Assembly (NCBI RefSeq): GCF_008329525.1
Contig: NZ_NPKQ01000002.1
Location: 1 to 64,000, forward strand
Source of the DNA: Tardiphaga sp. P9-11
GTDB lineage: Bacteria > Pseudomonadota > Alphaproteobacteria > Rhizobiales > Xanthobacteraceae
Direction of reading: 5' to 3'
DNA length: 64,000 bases
The translations under genes and the position numbers were made by a program. Below the pieces are notes generated by a model, which ran no database searches, had not been told where the DNA came from, and saw only the letters and a list, made by a program, of their open reading frames with translations. This document shows positions 1-7,527 of this stretch, piece after piece (position 1 is the first letter of the stretch; every line of letters starts with the position of its first letter).

Positions 1-127
1 TCCACGATCAGCATCTCCGACCACCTGCTCTGTTACGAAGCAGGCAGCGCAACAGGCCAATGGTAGGGGGTCAATTTTGGACGCCGATCCCCCGGCTTAC
101 GGGGTCAATATTGCAGGCCGAATGACA
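1..127. mobile_element. Probable right end of an IS21-family element
   Basis: Two imperfect direct repeats are visible, one at 66-88 (GGGGTCAATTTTGGACGCCGAT) and one at 101-127 (GGGGTCAATATTGCAGGCCG, then AATGACA). Repeated blocks of this kind next to a terminal CA are typical of IS21-family ends. If the call is right, the element lies to the left, outside the window, and its last base is near 127. No transposase could be recognised in the 60 bases available. The endonuclease gene starts at or just inside this end, so the insertion may have trimmed its 5' part. Confidence 0.4.
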
Positions 128-1003
128 ACCGTCATGGTCATCGTGGTGCCGAAGGGGAGTACCGTTGAAAGCCAGCTCACATGGCTGTTTGGAATCGGGA
201 CAGATTCCGAAGGTGACTTTTTCGCGAAAGACGAAGTTGACGACTCTGAGCTTGATTTTGCCGCGCGTTATATTCTCGACGAGCTAGGCATCGAGGCTGA
301 AGAGCCCGATGCTGACAAGCTCGATGCCATCCTCGACAAGCACAAGAAAAAATTTCCCACCACCCTTGAGTTCGCCAAGCTGGCCCGTGACAGTCTGAAA
401 GATATCAACGCGAAGGATGATGCCGACCTCGTTCTGATGGCTTGGCTGGAACGGGAAGAACTGCTTTTCCGCAGGCTTGAGCGACACATCGTATCCGACC
501 GTTTGAAGACGGGTTTCATGAATGAGGAGATCGCGGATGTTGACGGCTTTATCTCGTTCTCCCTGAGTGTGCAGAACCGTCGAAAGTCACGCGCCGGTCA
601 CTCGCTTGAGCACCACGTCAACGCTCTGCTGACAGCCCGCGGCATCAAGTTTGAGCGGCAGGTTGTCACCGAGGGTAAAAGCAAGCCCGACTTCCTGTTT
701 CCCGGGCAGGCCGAATACCACGATGCCAAGTTCAAGATCGAGAAGCTCACAATGCTTGGGTCGAAGTCCACGCTCAAGGACAGGTGGCGCCAGGTTCTGG
801 ACGAAGCAGACCGCATCACTCACAAACACCTGCTCACACTGGAGCCCGGCATTTCGGAGAGCCAGACCGACGCCATGAAACATCGCAACCTGCAGCTCAT
901 CGTGCCGAAGTCGATTCACGGTACCTTCAAAGAAGCGCAGCAGAAGTGGCTCATGGACGTGGGCCAGTTCATAAAATTGATCGAAGAACGCCAGACGCTA
1001 TGA
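122..1003 (+). CDS. EcoRII/PspGI-type restriction endonuclease (EcoRII C-terminal domain)
   Basis: About 293 residues from the ATG at 122; another ATG lies at 134. The C-terminal half matches the EcoRII catalytic domain: SRAGHSLEHH near residue 157, KPDFLFP near 188, and the block LGSKSTLKDRWRQVLDEAD after it. The spacing D190, K215, E228 (25 and then 13 residues) equals the Asp-Lys-Glu catalytic triad known for EcoRII, so the nuclease core looks intact. EcoRII and PspGI cut CCWGG sites in family knowledge; specificity here is not established. EcoRII has about 400 residues with an N-terminal effector domain, whereas PspGI lacks it. The N-terminal part here is short and could be a natural short form or one truncated by the IS end at 127. 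No C5-methyltransferase is visible. The stop overlaps the next gene (ATGA), which implies translational coupling to the SIR2 protein. Confidence 0.85.
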   Translation: MTTVMVIVVPKGSTVESQLTWLFGIGTDSEGDFFAKDEVDDSELDFAARYILDELGIEAEEPDADKLDAILDKHKKKFPTTLEFAKLARDSLKDINAKDDADLVLMAWLEREELLFRRLERHIVSDRLKTGFMNEEIADVDGFISFSLSVQNRRKSRAGHSLEHHVNALLTARGIKFERQVVTEGKSKPDFLFPGQAEYHDAKFKIEKLTMLGSKSTLKDRWRQVLDEADRITHKHLLTLEPGISESQTDAMKHRNLQLIVPKSIHGTFKEAQQKWLMDVGQFIKLIEERQTL

Positions 1004-1992
1004 AGTATGTCCTCCTCACTGGTGCCGGCTTTAGCCGAAATTGGGGCGGATGGCTGGCCGAGGAAGTCTTCGAATATCTGATAGGGCAAGAAGAAGTCGG
1101 ACCGCGCCTAAAGGGCAGGCTTTGGGCTCACCGCGACCGGCGCGAAGGGTTCGAAGATGTCTTGGCCTCCCTTCAGTGGGAAGCGGAACGACCTCACTCC
1201 TACGATGCCGAAGAAGATCTACGAAATCTCACCGGATGTCTGCAGCGTATGTTTGCGGAGATGAACGATGCCCTCGACCGGCAACAATTCAACCCAAACA
1301 GCTTTGATCTCTCAATATCTGTCACTACTCTTCTGTCGAAGTTCGACGCGATCTTCACGCTGAACCAGGACACTCTGCTGGAGGCGCATTACCTTGGCGA
1401 TGCAATCGGCGGCAAGTTTACGTCGTGCTATCGACCGGGATATGAGGCTCACGATGAAGGAGTATCGATCGGAGGTCTGATCAGACCACTTTTTCGACCA
1501 GCTCAACCGCCTTACTCGTTGGTGCCAAACCTGCAGCCGTATTTCAAATTGCACGGATCTTCCGACCTCATCCAGGAGAGGTTGATTACAATGATCATGG
1601 GCACGGGCAAATCGGATGCTATTCAGAAAACGCCGCTTCTGAAATGGTCGATGGAACAGTTTGAGCAACAGCTCCTTACACCGTTCACGCGATTGATGGT
1701 TATCGGCTACAGCTTCCTGGACGACCACATCAACAAGATCATTCTCGCCGCCGCCAAGACAGGTTTGCAGATCTACATCATCGATTTTCAAGGCGTGAAT
1801 GTCATAGACCAGCGCGGAACGGATAACGGCAGCACCTATATGCTGTACGACGAGCTTCGGAACAGCCTTATCGGAGCATCACGAAGGCCTCTTCTCACGA
1901 CATTCAGTGGAAATGACAAAACCGAGTTCGACAAGATCCAGAAATTCTTCCGGCCTTCCCTTCCCTATATTATGGCGAACCAACCGAAATAG
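1000..1992 (+). CDS. SIR2-like domain protein (probable defence NADase or nucleotide-binding effector)
   Basis: 330 residues. The Rossmann-type SIR2 motifs are present in order: GAGFS near the N-terminus (residues 7-11), LNQD with N122 and D124, LHGSSD with H185, and GYSFLDDHIN near 235, which is the SIR2_2-type closing motif. In Thoeris ThsA and other SIR2 defence proteins the Asn and His of these motifs are needed for NAD+ hydrolysis, so activity is plausible here. There is no zinc-ribbon insertion as in true deacetylases. The start at 1000 overlaps the endonuclease stop by four bases, so the pair is one transcriptional and probably functional unit. NADase activity and coupling to restriction are inferences. 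Confidence 0.82.
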   Translation: MKYVLLTGAGFSRNWGGWLAEEVFEYLIGQEEVGPRLKGRLWAHRDRREGFEDVLASLQWEAERPHSYDAEEDLRNLTGCLQRMFAEMNDALDRQQFNPNSFDLSISVTTLLSKFDAIFTLNQDTLLEAHYLGDAIGGKFTSCYRPGYEAHDEGVSIGGLIRPLFRPAQPPYSLVPNLQPYFKLHGSSDLIQERLITMIMGTGKSDAIQKTPLLKWSMEQFEQQLLTPFTRLMVIGYSFLDDHINKIILAAAKTGLQIYIIDFQGVNVIDQRGTDNGSTYMLYDELRNSLIGASRRPLLTTFSGNDKTEFDKIQKFFRPSLPYIMANQPK

Positions 1993-2010
1993 ATTGGGTC
2001 CGCCGGATAT

Positions 2011-2130
2011 TTGACGAGTTGGGTGCCAGACACCGCCGTTGTTTTGGCGCCAGTACCAGCAACCAAGGCGTTCCTGGATATCGAGATAGGCGCAGACAGC
2101 CTTGAGCACCTGCCCTTCAGGCGTTGGCAC
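2011..2130 (-). pseudogene. 5' fragment of a VRR-NUC-type nuclease gene
   Basis: The first 40 codons read like the start of VRR-NUC proteins from phage and integrative elements: a TPEGQVLKAVCAYL opening, then CWYWRQNNGGVW, where the Trp-Arg-Asn-Gly pattern is the usual one. The similarity stops at about 2011 and the frame then runs into the reverse complement of the SIR2 gene. The PD and E-x-K catalytic parts of the nuclease are therefore missing. It is probably a remnant left when the endonuclease/SIR2 pair arrived. The assignment rests on motif recognition over a short stretch. Confidence 0.42.
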
Positions 2131-2317
2131 TCACGGCGGCTTCACTTGGTTTTCCGACAGAGCAAAGGGGAAGCTTGCGCGTGCCGTGCTCCAGGAGACG
2201 GCTCACCGATGTAAGAAGGCTCACGGGTATTCGCAAAGGGACCGTCGGCTCGTCATAGCGGCGTGGTCGACCAACACCCCGACAGCGCGCACCACGTTTG
2301 ACAGTTTCGTTTTGCAT
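2117..2317 (-). CDS. Small protein resembling plasmid/phage ribbon-helix-helix-type proteins
   Basis: 66 residues at most; the true start is uncertain. The segment GRPRRYDEPTVPLRIPVSLL resembles the opening of short basic proteins found near phage and ICE genes, where GRPxKYxEPTVxLRVP leads into a ribbon-helix-helix-like fold. Its stop lies 13 bases inside the start of the VRR-NUC fragment, so the two probably formed a small minus-strand unit before the latter was truncated. DNA binding is inferred from the resemblance only. Confidence 0.35.
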   Translation of the reverse strand: MQNETVKRGARCRGVGRPRRYDEPTVPLRIPVSLLTSVSRLLEHGTRKLPLCSVGKPSEAAVSANA

Positions 2318-2368
2318 TGCGAAATCGTGAGGCAGTTCGCACCAAGCGTCAACGATCGTCGCTTCAGG

Positions 2369-2920
2369 TCAGGAAAAAATCCACTTGATGGCTTCCTTGA
2401 TAGCAACAACACCGATCGATAATGATGTCGGTGCAAGCCACTTCCAAGACGCAGTCGTTTTCTTTGGTGTCTTGCCGAGATAGGCATCGATCGCTTCTTT
2501 TATAGTGTTGAACCCCAAATGCTGATGGCTAGACAGAACTGCCATCGAGGTTCCCGTCACGACGCCTTTTTCGAATTTGAAAAAAACGATACAGGGCGTT
2601 TTCGACGTCCCCTCAAAACCAAGTTTTTTTGTGAATTTATTATTGAAGGTTGCCAGGGAGCGCTTCTTCCCCTCATCGAAGAAGAAAACACTCAGTTCTT
2701 TACCTGTCAGTCTGTCCAATGAGATCATCACTTCTGGATCTAAGACGAGATTCTTAAATTCCTTCTGCTCGAAATTATAAAATAGGAACGCGAAGGCGCG
2801 CGCCCGTCCTTCGTCGAGATGGGACTTTAAGATCTGATCAAATCTGTTGAGAAAATCCGGAAGTTCATAACCGATGCTACGTCCTTCGTTCTGTTCAAAA
2901 ATTGGGACCATCGCACGCAT
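2369..2920 (-). CDS. Hypothetical protein with C-terminal membrane helix
   Basis: 183 residues, not recognised. The N-terminal 140 residues are rich in Phe, Lys and Asp (for example AFAFLFYNFEQKEFKNLVLD, then ELSVFFFDEG) and alternate in a way compatible with a compact alpha/beta domain. Residues about 158-181 (SWKWLAPTSLSIGVVAIKEAIKW) could form a single membrane-associated helix at the extreme C-terminus. Base composition is clearly AT-richer than the chromosomal part of the window, a sign of transfer. It lies between the SIR2 unit and the kinase/H-NS-like pair, so a role in defence or a toxin-like function is possible but unsupported by motifs. Confidence 0.55.
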   Translation of the reverse strand: MRAMVPIFEQNEGRSIGYELPDFLNRFDQILKSHLDEGRARAFAFLFYNFEQKEFKNLVLDPEVMISLDRLTGKELSVFFFDEGKKRSLATFNNKFTKKLGFEGTSKTPCIVFFKFEKGVVTGTSMAVLSSHQHLGFNTIKEAIDAYLGKTPKKTTASWKWLAPTSLSIGVVAIKEAIKWIFS

Positions 2921-3325
2921 CCAATGTCTCCGAAATAAAATTTCGCGCAGGCGATGACACTATAGCATGGCTTGATTTCTCGCGATGCAATATCATCTAG
3001 GACGGCGGTCAGCAAACCCGGTGGCCAGCTTATTCCCTTCGCGAGCCGACGATCCTCATCGTGATAGAAACTCGTCTGAGTAATGATAGTCACGGACGTG
3101 CAGGTCTTCCCGGTGGCGGATTACGCAAGCGCGCGAATTTCTGCCTCAAGCAGCTGGCGCCGGCTATCCTTTGCGGCGTTGAAGACCGCCATTATCTGTG
3201 GGTACGCCTCAGTTTGAGCGTTCAGCGGAAGTGCTTTGAAATCTGAAACGACTTTACTTATGCATGCCCTTCATTGGAGGCAGACTAGGTGTTGTGACTT
3301 GTTATTCAATAGATTTTGGTAGGCA
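2921..3325. other. Gap with no convincing gene
   Basis: 405 bases. On the minus strand a stretch ending at about 3123 reads as a short open segment (QIMAVFNAAKDSRRQLLEAEIRAL, then stop), faintly like the coiled-coil start of H-NS-type proteins, but it has no start codon and is probably a remnant. Nothing else is recognised. Confidence 0.4.
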
Positions 3326-4111
3326 CTACGGTTCACCACGCAGCTTCGCTCCCAATGAGAAACCTACGAGGCCGTCTAAGTGCCCGAGCTCCATTCCCAG
3401 ACCATCGATGACATCATCAAAATATGCACAACGCAGCGCATCCTCTCTGCCTTCGTATGGGATACTCTGCTCCAGAGCCCAGTCCTTCGAATTAAACGGT
3501 GCAATAATTCTAACAAAAGTTTCGTAGACGATCCGCCAATGCCGAGCTCTCGAATTTTCTTTCCCTGAAAACAACGAAGTGCCGAAGTCGAGAAGTTTCA
3601 TCCTCATCATTGTGCCGTAATCCCCATCCTCGTCGTAAACCATCACGTTACCGGGATGCGCATCTCCATGATAAAGCGACGAGGTCGTGGTGCTTTGAAT
3701 TGCATGAATGTATCCCCGGGCTAACATCCATCGGGTATGCAAGTCATCTGAATCCTTAAGCGTCTCTGCAAGTGTCCTACCGGTTATTTTCTCCATCGAA
3801 GAATAGAGGTATTGGCCCGCCGTCTCGGCGTCGTATATCATTACTACGTGACGTGGATCAGAAGCTGCTAGCTTTTGTGCCTCCGCTATACCCTGAGTCA
3901 CTTTGTCTCTGGTGTCCGTACCCCCGAGTTTCAACCAAACCTTGATCGCGCGAGGCTGATTTAAGACCAGATGGTGAGCGTCAAAGACGACGCCATTCGC
4001 TCCTTTACCGAGGATGCCCCGGATTACGAAGCGATCAACAGTCTGCTTTCCTAGATGGAGAGTACCGTTCTCCACGAAAACGTCCTTCGTGATCTTTACC
4101 TTAAATGCCAT
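3326..4111 (-). CDS. Ser/Thr protein kinase-like protein
   Basis: 261 residues from the ATG at 4111, chosen because it overlaps the stop of the upstream gene as TAATG. A Hanks-type kinase fold is shown by the glycine-rich loop GKGANGVVF (residues 35-43), the ATP-anchoring lysine K57 in AIKVW, the catalytic loop HGDAHPGNVMV (D150, N155) and the metal-binding DFG at 175-177. The HGD-x-HPGN form is closer to ABC1/aminoglycoside-phosphotransferase-like kinases than to eukaryotic HRD. All key residues are present, so activity is likely. The C-terminal ~80 residues are not recognised. GC is low against the chromosome. It is probably co-translated with the H-NS-like gene, so that protein or DNA-bound partners could be a substrate (inference). 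Confidence 0.85.
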   Translation of the reverse strand: MAFKVKITKDVFVENGTLHLGKQTVDRFVIRGILGKGANGVVFDAHHLVLNQPRAIKVWLKLGGTDTRDKVTQGIAEAQKLAASDPRHVVMIYDAETAGQYLYSSMEKITGRTLAETLKDSDDLHTRWMLARGYIHAIQSTTTSSLYHGDAHPGNVMVYDEDGDYGTMMRMKLLDFGTSLFSGKENSRARHWRIVYETFVRIIAPFNSKDWALEQSIPYEGREDALRCAYFDDVIDGLGMELGHLDGLVGFSLGAKLRGEP

Positions 4112-4458
4112 TATGCACGCCGATCGATGAGAAAGGCGTTCGGCTTCAGCTTCAGCTCTTTCATTTCCTGACGCATCCAAGTTGGCGTCGATCCCCTGCC
4201 AGACCAGGTAAGACTTTTGTTTTTCTTGCTTCGATGAGTGGGCGCCGGCTTCGCTCGCGTCTTTTTCTCGGCCGCAATTACGCTGCGATATTCGCGCTCA
4301 AGCATGGCAAGGTGTTGCTTAAGGGCTTTGAGATACCCTTTCTGCATCGCGTCGAGGCAGTATTTCATATTGTTCACGCCGAGGCCCATGAAGGCCTGGA
4401 TGACCTTCTGACCGGCTTCGGCTTCTTTCGGCGGCGTACCGTGCGGACGTTTATTCAT
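4111..4458 (-). CDS. H-NS-family DNA-binding protein
   Basis: 115 residues. The ATG at 4458 is preferred over an in-frame ATG further upstream because it is preceded by AAAGGG at good spacing. The middle is helical and charged (about residues 30-65, the oligomerisation region in this family), followed by a basic linker with KPAPTHRSKKNK and the C-terminal signature TWSGRGSTPTWM, which is the H-NS/StpA/MvaT-like minor-groove motif. H-NS proteins silence AT-rich foreign DNA, and small copies are often carried on mobile elements. The stop overlaps the kinase start (TAATG), a tight pair. Upstream at 4484-4498 lies a run of nine or more G residues. Confidence 0.8.
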   Translation of the reverse strand: MNKRPHGTPPKEAEAGQKVIQAFMGLGVNNMKYCLDAMQKGYLKALKQHLAMLEREYRSVIAAEKKTRAKPAPTHRSKKNKSLTWSGRGSTPTWMRQEMKELKLKPNAFLIDRRA

Positions 4459-4671
4459 GTGGCCCTTTAAGCGACCCAATAAGCTTAAAGGGGGGGGGTG
4501 CCAGAATTCAAGAGCTGTGAGAGCTTGGCTTCGCCTGCTAGGCATTTGAGCAGTCCCGCCGTTGTTTGCACTTTGTCGGGCTGCTCGTTGTTGTTGCTTA
4601 TAATCCTATTTTTGCTTGACGCCACAGATGGTTGGCGCATGATTCTCCTGCAATCAACGGAGAATCCACAT

Positions 4672-4696
4672 ATGAAAACTGACCGTCCTACTCTTG
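4672..4696 (+). pseudogene. Start of a gene cut off by an IS3-family end
   Basis: An ATG at 4672 is preceded by ACGGAG at ribosome-binding distance and begins MKTDRPTLE, then runs directly into the terminus of the IS3-family remnant at 4695. The most economical reading is that a gene was interrupted after about nine codons. The rest of that gene was not found in the window. Confidence 0.3.
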
Positions 4697-4772
4697 AAGT
4701 GCCCCCCGAAACTAGGCCAGCCAGCGCTGGAAATTTCCGGGGTTAGGCTCATACCGGCGGGGGCGCCGATAG
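4695..4772 (-). mobile_element. IS3-family right-end remnant (left copy)
   Basis: These about 78 bases are the reverse complement, with only a few mismatches, of 30590-30665, where the same stretch follows the last codons of an IS3-family orfB transposase. The terminus reads TGAAGTGCCCCCCGAAAC at 4695 on the plus strand and matches the other copy's TTTCGGGGTGCACTTCA in reverse. Only the end and the last codons remain. With the right copy it brackets about 26 kb in inverted orientation. Confidence 0.65.
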
Positions 4773-4889
4773 GACAGTCTCTGTCATCGCCGCCATTGCC
4801 AATGACCGATGTCCCGACTAATTGAGGACCCTGCATGCCAGACAGAATTCCCGCTGGCGATAGGCGGCCAGCAGAGGACGACAGGCGGC

Positions 4890-5090
4890 CTAGTGCTGCA
4901 TGTCGGCTAGTTCGTCCACCAAAACACGAACATTCTCGCTGTAGTCCACCGGCACCACCACGAGGTGGAGGCCACCGGCCGCAAAGGCCTTCTCCAGTGT
5001 CGGCGCCAGACCGCCTGCCTCGGTCACGCGATGACCCTGGGCACCGTAGGACTGCGCGTAGGCGACGAAATCCGGATTGCCGAAAGTCAT
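4890..5090 (-). pseudogene. C-terminal fragment of an acetolactate-synthase-like ThDP enzyme
   Basis: 66 residues reading FGNPDFVAYAQSYGAQGHRV, then LAPTLEKAFAAGGLHLVVVPVDYSEN. This is the end of the C-terminal thiamine-diphosphate-binding domain of acetolactate synthase large subunits and relatives, where NPDFVxxAExFGxxGxRV and a closing VPVDYSEN are typical. Full-length enzymes have about 550 residues, so nearly 90 percent of the gene is missing. It lies just inside the IS3-family end. Confidence 0.6.
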
Positions 5091-5281
5091 CCCCGCATCG
5101 GCGAAGCCGTCGACGGCCTGCTTCCACGGTTTTCGGGCGCCAAGCCGAAGAATACCGAGCGAAGGGAGAAGCCCTCATCCAGAAGACCGACAAGATGTCG
5201 TGCGAAAGCTGGAACGAGCAGACGCGGGCCGACCGCGAACCAATCGATCCCTCGCCGACGGTTGAGGCTGTGAACGGCGGT

Positions 5282-5962
5282 TTAGCCCGCTGCTTTGCAA
5301 ATCAGGTCGGCGACCGCGTTGGGTTTGGCCAGCATTGCGACATGACTGGCATCGGCGTGTGCGACAGTGGCGTTCATCCGCGTTGCCATTTTTTCTTGGT
5401 CACCGCGGGGTATAGCCCTGTCCTGATCGCCGACGAGATACCAGGACGACTTAGTCCTCCAAGCCGCTTCGGCCACGACCCCGCCGAGCGCAGCACCGCT
5501 GATTGGACCTTGGGTCGCGAATAGCAGTGATTTTTCCGCCGTTGTCAGGTCCTGTGCAAAGACATCGAATATCCCAGCCTCGGACAGCTTCAGAAAGCCT
5601 GCAGCATCAGGGCGAATTTCGGGATTCAACGGCGCTGATTCAAATTGTGCAAACAACGAGCCGGCCGACTCTCCTGCATCCGGCGCAAAGCCATCGATGT
5701 AAACAAGCGCCGCGACCTTCGCGTGGTTACCGGCCTGTGTCACTACCGAACCACCGTAGCTGTGGCCAACCAACACAACCGGGCCGTCTTCCAACTCGAT
5801 GGCTCGGCACACCGCGGCGACGTCTGCCTCATAGGAATTGAGTGGTAACTGCACGGCGGTCACATTCAACCCTTCAGCCGCAAGCAGAGGAATGACTTTC
5901 GACCAGCTTGAGGCATCAGCCCAAGCACCATGAACCAGAACGATATTCGAGATGTTACTCAT
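5282..5962 (-). CDS. Alpha/beta hydrolase
   Basis: 226 residues, start preceded by CGGAGG. The fold is shown by the oxyanion segment VLVHGAWADASSW (residues 8-20), the nucleophile elbow GHSYGG with Ser68, a late acidic VGDQDRAIP and the catalytic His in DASHVAML. It belongs to the short esterase/hydrolase group of methylesterase (salicylate methylesterase-like) type. No signal peptide, so cytoplasmic. It is the last gene of a minus-strand run (5282-9684) and a paralogue of the secreted hydrolase at 8100-8855. The substrate cannot be told from sequence. Confidence 0.85.
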   Translation of the reverse strand: MSNISNIVLVHGAWADASSWSKVIPLLAAEGLNVTAVQLPLNSYEADVAAVCRAIELEDGPVVLVGHSYGGSVVTQAGNHAKVAALVYIDGFAPDAGESAGSLFAQFESAPLNPEIRPDAAGFLKLSEAGIFDVFAQDLTTAEKSLLFATQGPISGAALGGVVAEAAWRTKSSWYLVGDQDRAIPRGDQEKMATRMNATVAHADASHVAMLAKPNAVADLICKAAG

Positions 5963-6154
5963 CAGATTTTCCTCCGGTTTCTGCCCGTCGGAATGAACGA
6001 CCAGATAGTAGATGCGCGCACCACGTGACGTAGCAATGGAATGCTTCCCAGATCACGTCGAAGGAGATTGCCCTTCCGAGTCCGCTCGATCATTTTCTTG
6101 TTGGACATGGACAACAATCTCTAGAGCGATGCTGAAGCCATACGGAATGGCGGA

Positions 6155-7042
6155 TTAGGCCTTTGCGAAGAACCGCTCGCTGATTTCAATGGCGGTTTGG
6201 TTGGCCGCACCGACCTGCTCGATCAATTCTGCCGCCCTGCTGCCTCTGATGCCGGCGATGGTCGGCTTGCCGTCCCGCACAAAGGTGTAAAAGCCTTTGA
6301 CCAGGTAGGCGCCAAGCGCGTCGATGTGCTTTTCTTGGGCGCTCAACATTTTTTGAAACCGCTTGGCAGCGAAGAAATGCCGCGCCGACCGCGCACTATC
6401 GAAAGCGGCTTCAACGACGGCCAGATTGAGCCGGTCGGCGCCGACGAAATGCCCCACATCGGGCGATGGCGGCGCAGGGTTGGCATTGTCGTAAGCTTGC
6501 GGCAGGTGCAGCTTCCATTTGCGGACCGCATCATCTCCGACCAGCTCGGCGCTGATGTCCGTCAGCCACGCATCGGCGCCTGGTCCAGGCTTGCGGTTCA
6601 TATAGACGTGCACGCGGTGCAGTCGATCCGGTCCGTTGCGCACTCCGTCTTCTTCCCTATCGACAAAGGTGGTCGATCCATTGGGCAGGTAGTAAGCTAC
6701 GGCCTCGCTGAACAGGTTGAATTCGTCGCCATAAAGTATCGTCCCTGCCTTGGCGAAGGCGGCTTGATCATCCTGGTTGGCAAATCCCAACTCTGCCGAC
6801 CCGTCAAGGACGGCCTCAATCCGGTGGACACCATCGGCTATGGGCCAGAGATTGGCGGTGTGGTCGCGGTCGAAATGCTGCTGGACATAGAAGCCAAGGC
6901 CTGGAAGCCGTGAGCAAAGTGTCGAATGGACGTCGCGCCAGTAATTGGCGAAAAGCGCTGCCGGCAGGCCATCCCGGCGGCGGACCGAGGCGTAGACATT
7001 GTGGCGCACCGTTTTGTCGCGATCCGAATAATCAGTCGACAT
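6155..7042 (-). CDS. EthD-type protein
   Basis: 295 residues from the ATG at 7042, which has GGAGAC just upstream. The opening segment RHNVYASVRRRDGLPAALFANYWRDVHSTLCSRLPGLGFY is the pattern of EthD/ferredoxin-fold proteins (RRxGLSxxxFxxYWRxxH). The protein is longer than a single EthD domain (about 100 residues), and a second half with KLHLPQAYDNANPAPP suggests a tandem domain. EthD proteins are small accessory proteins in degradation and polyketide clusters; the reaction here is unknown. It sits 29 bases after the SnoaL-like gene and is probably in the same transcript. Confidence 0.65.
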   Translation of the reverse strand: MSTDYSDRDKTVRHNVYASVRRRDGLPAALFANYWRDVHSTLCSRLPGLGFYVQQHFDRDHTANLWPIADGVHRIEAVLDGSAELGFANQDDQAAFAKAGTILYGDEFNLFSEAVAYYLPNGSTTFVDREEDGVRNGPDRLHRVHVYMNRKPGPGADAWLTDISAELVGDDAVRKWKLHLPQAYDNANPAPPSPDVGHFVGADRLNLAVVEAAFDSARSARHFFAAKRFQKMLSAQEKHIDALGAYLVKGFYTFVRDGKPTIAGIRGSRAAELIEQVGAANQTAIEISERFFAKA

Positions 7043-7071
7043 GATTGTCTCCTTCGACGAAGTGAGGGGAT

Positions 7072-7467
7072 TCAGGCGGCGGCCTGACGCAATAGCGGAG
7101 TCGGATCGAAATAGGCCACGCGTAGACGGACGGCTTTGCCATCCCGCACATCCCAATGCTCGGAAATGATGATTGCGGTATCCGTGCCCTGCACACCGAT
7201 CTCGATCAGGGCGACGACATGCTCGTCTTCGGCTGTGAGGCTGAGATACGTCATGTTGGCGAAATCCAGGGCCTCCGCGACCCGCGGGAGCAGATCGATA
7301 TATTGCTGCTTATCAAAGGTGCCGCCCCAAGGGAGCTGCGGAGGGACGAACAGTTCGAAGTCTTCGGACAGGCTGCCTGCGAAGCCCGTGATCTCGCCAC
7401 GGGCGCCGCCGTCGTAAAACGTTTTGACTAATGCACGTGCACGCTCGGTTGAATTGGGATCCGTCAT
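7072..7467 (-). CDS. SnoaL-like / NTF2-fold protein
   Basis: 131 residues. The pattern RARALVKTFYDGGARGEITGFAGSLSEDFELFVP, then ISEHWDVRDGKAVRLRVAYFDP, is that of SnoaL-like cone-shaped domains, which act as cyclases, isomerases, epoxide hydrolases or ligand-binding proteins. The catalytic role is not specified by the sequence. No signal peptide. Part of the compact minus-strand run with the EthD protein. Confidence 0.75.
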   Translation of the reverse strand: MTDPNSTERARALVKTFYDGGARGEITGFAGSLSEDFELFVPPQLPWGGTFDKQQYIDLLPRVAEALDFANMTYLSLTAEDEHVVALIEIGVQGTDTAIIISEHWDVRDGKAVRLRVAYFDPTPLLRQAAA

Positions 7468-7527
7468 GGCGAGCCTTTGAGTTGAACGATGAGATGGAGC
7501 TTAAATCGCGGATGTGAACTTCAAGGG

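Noticed and set aside
784-999. Upstream extension of the SIR2 gene in the same frame
   Set aside because: It overlaps the endonuclease coding region and has no family similarity; the ATG at 1000 gives the typical SIR2 start (MKYVLLTGAGFS).
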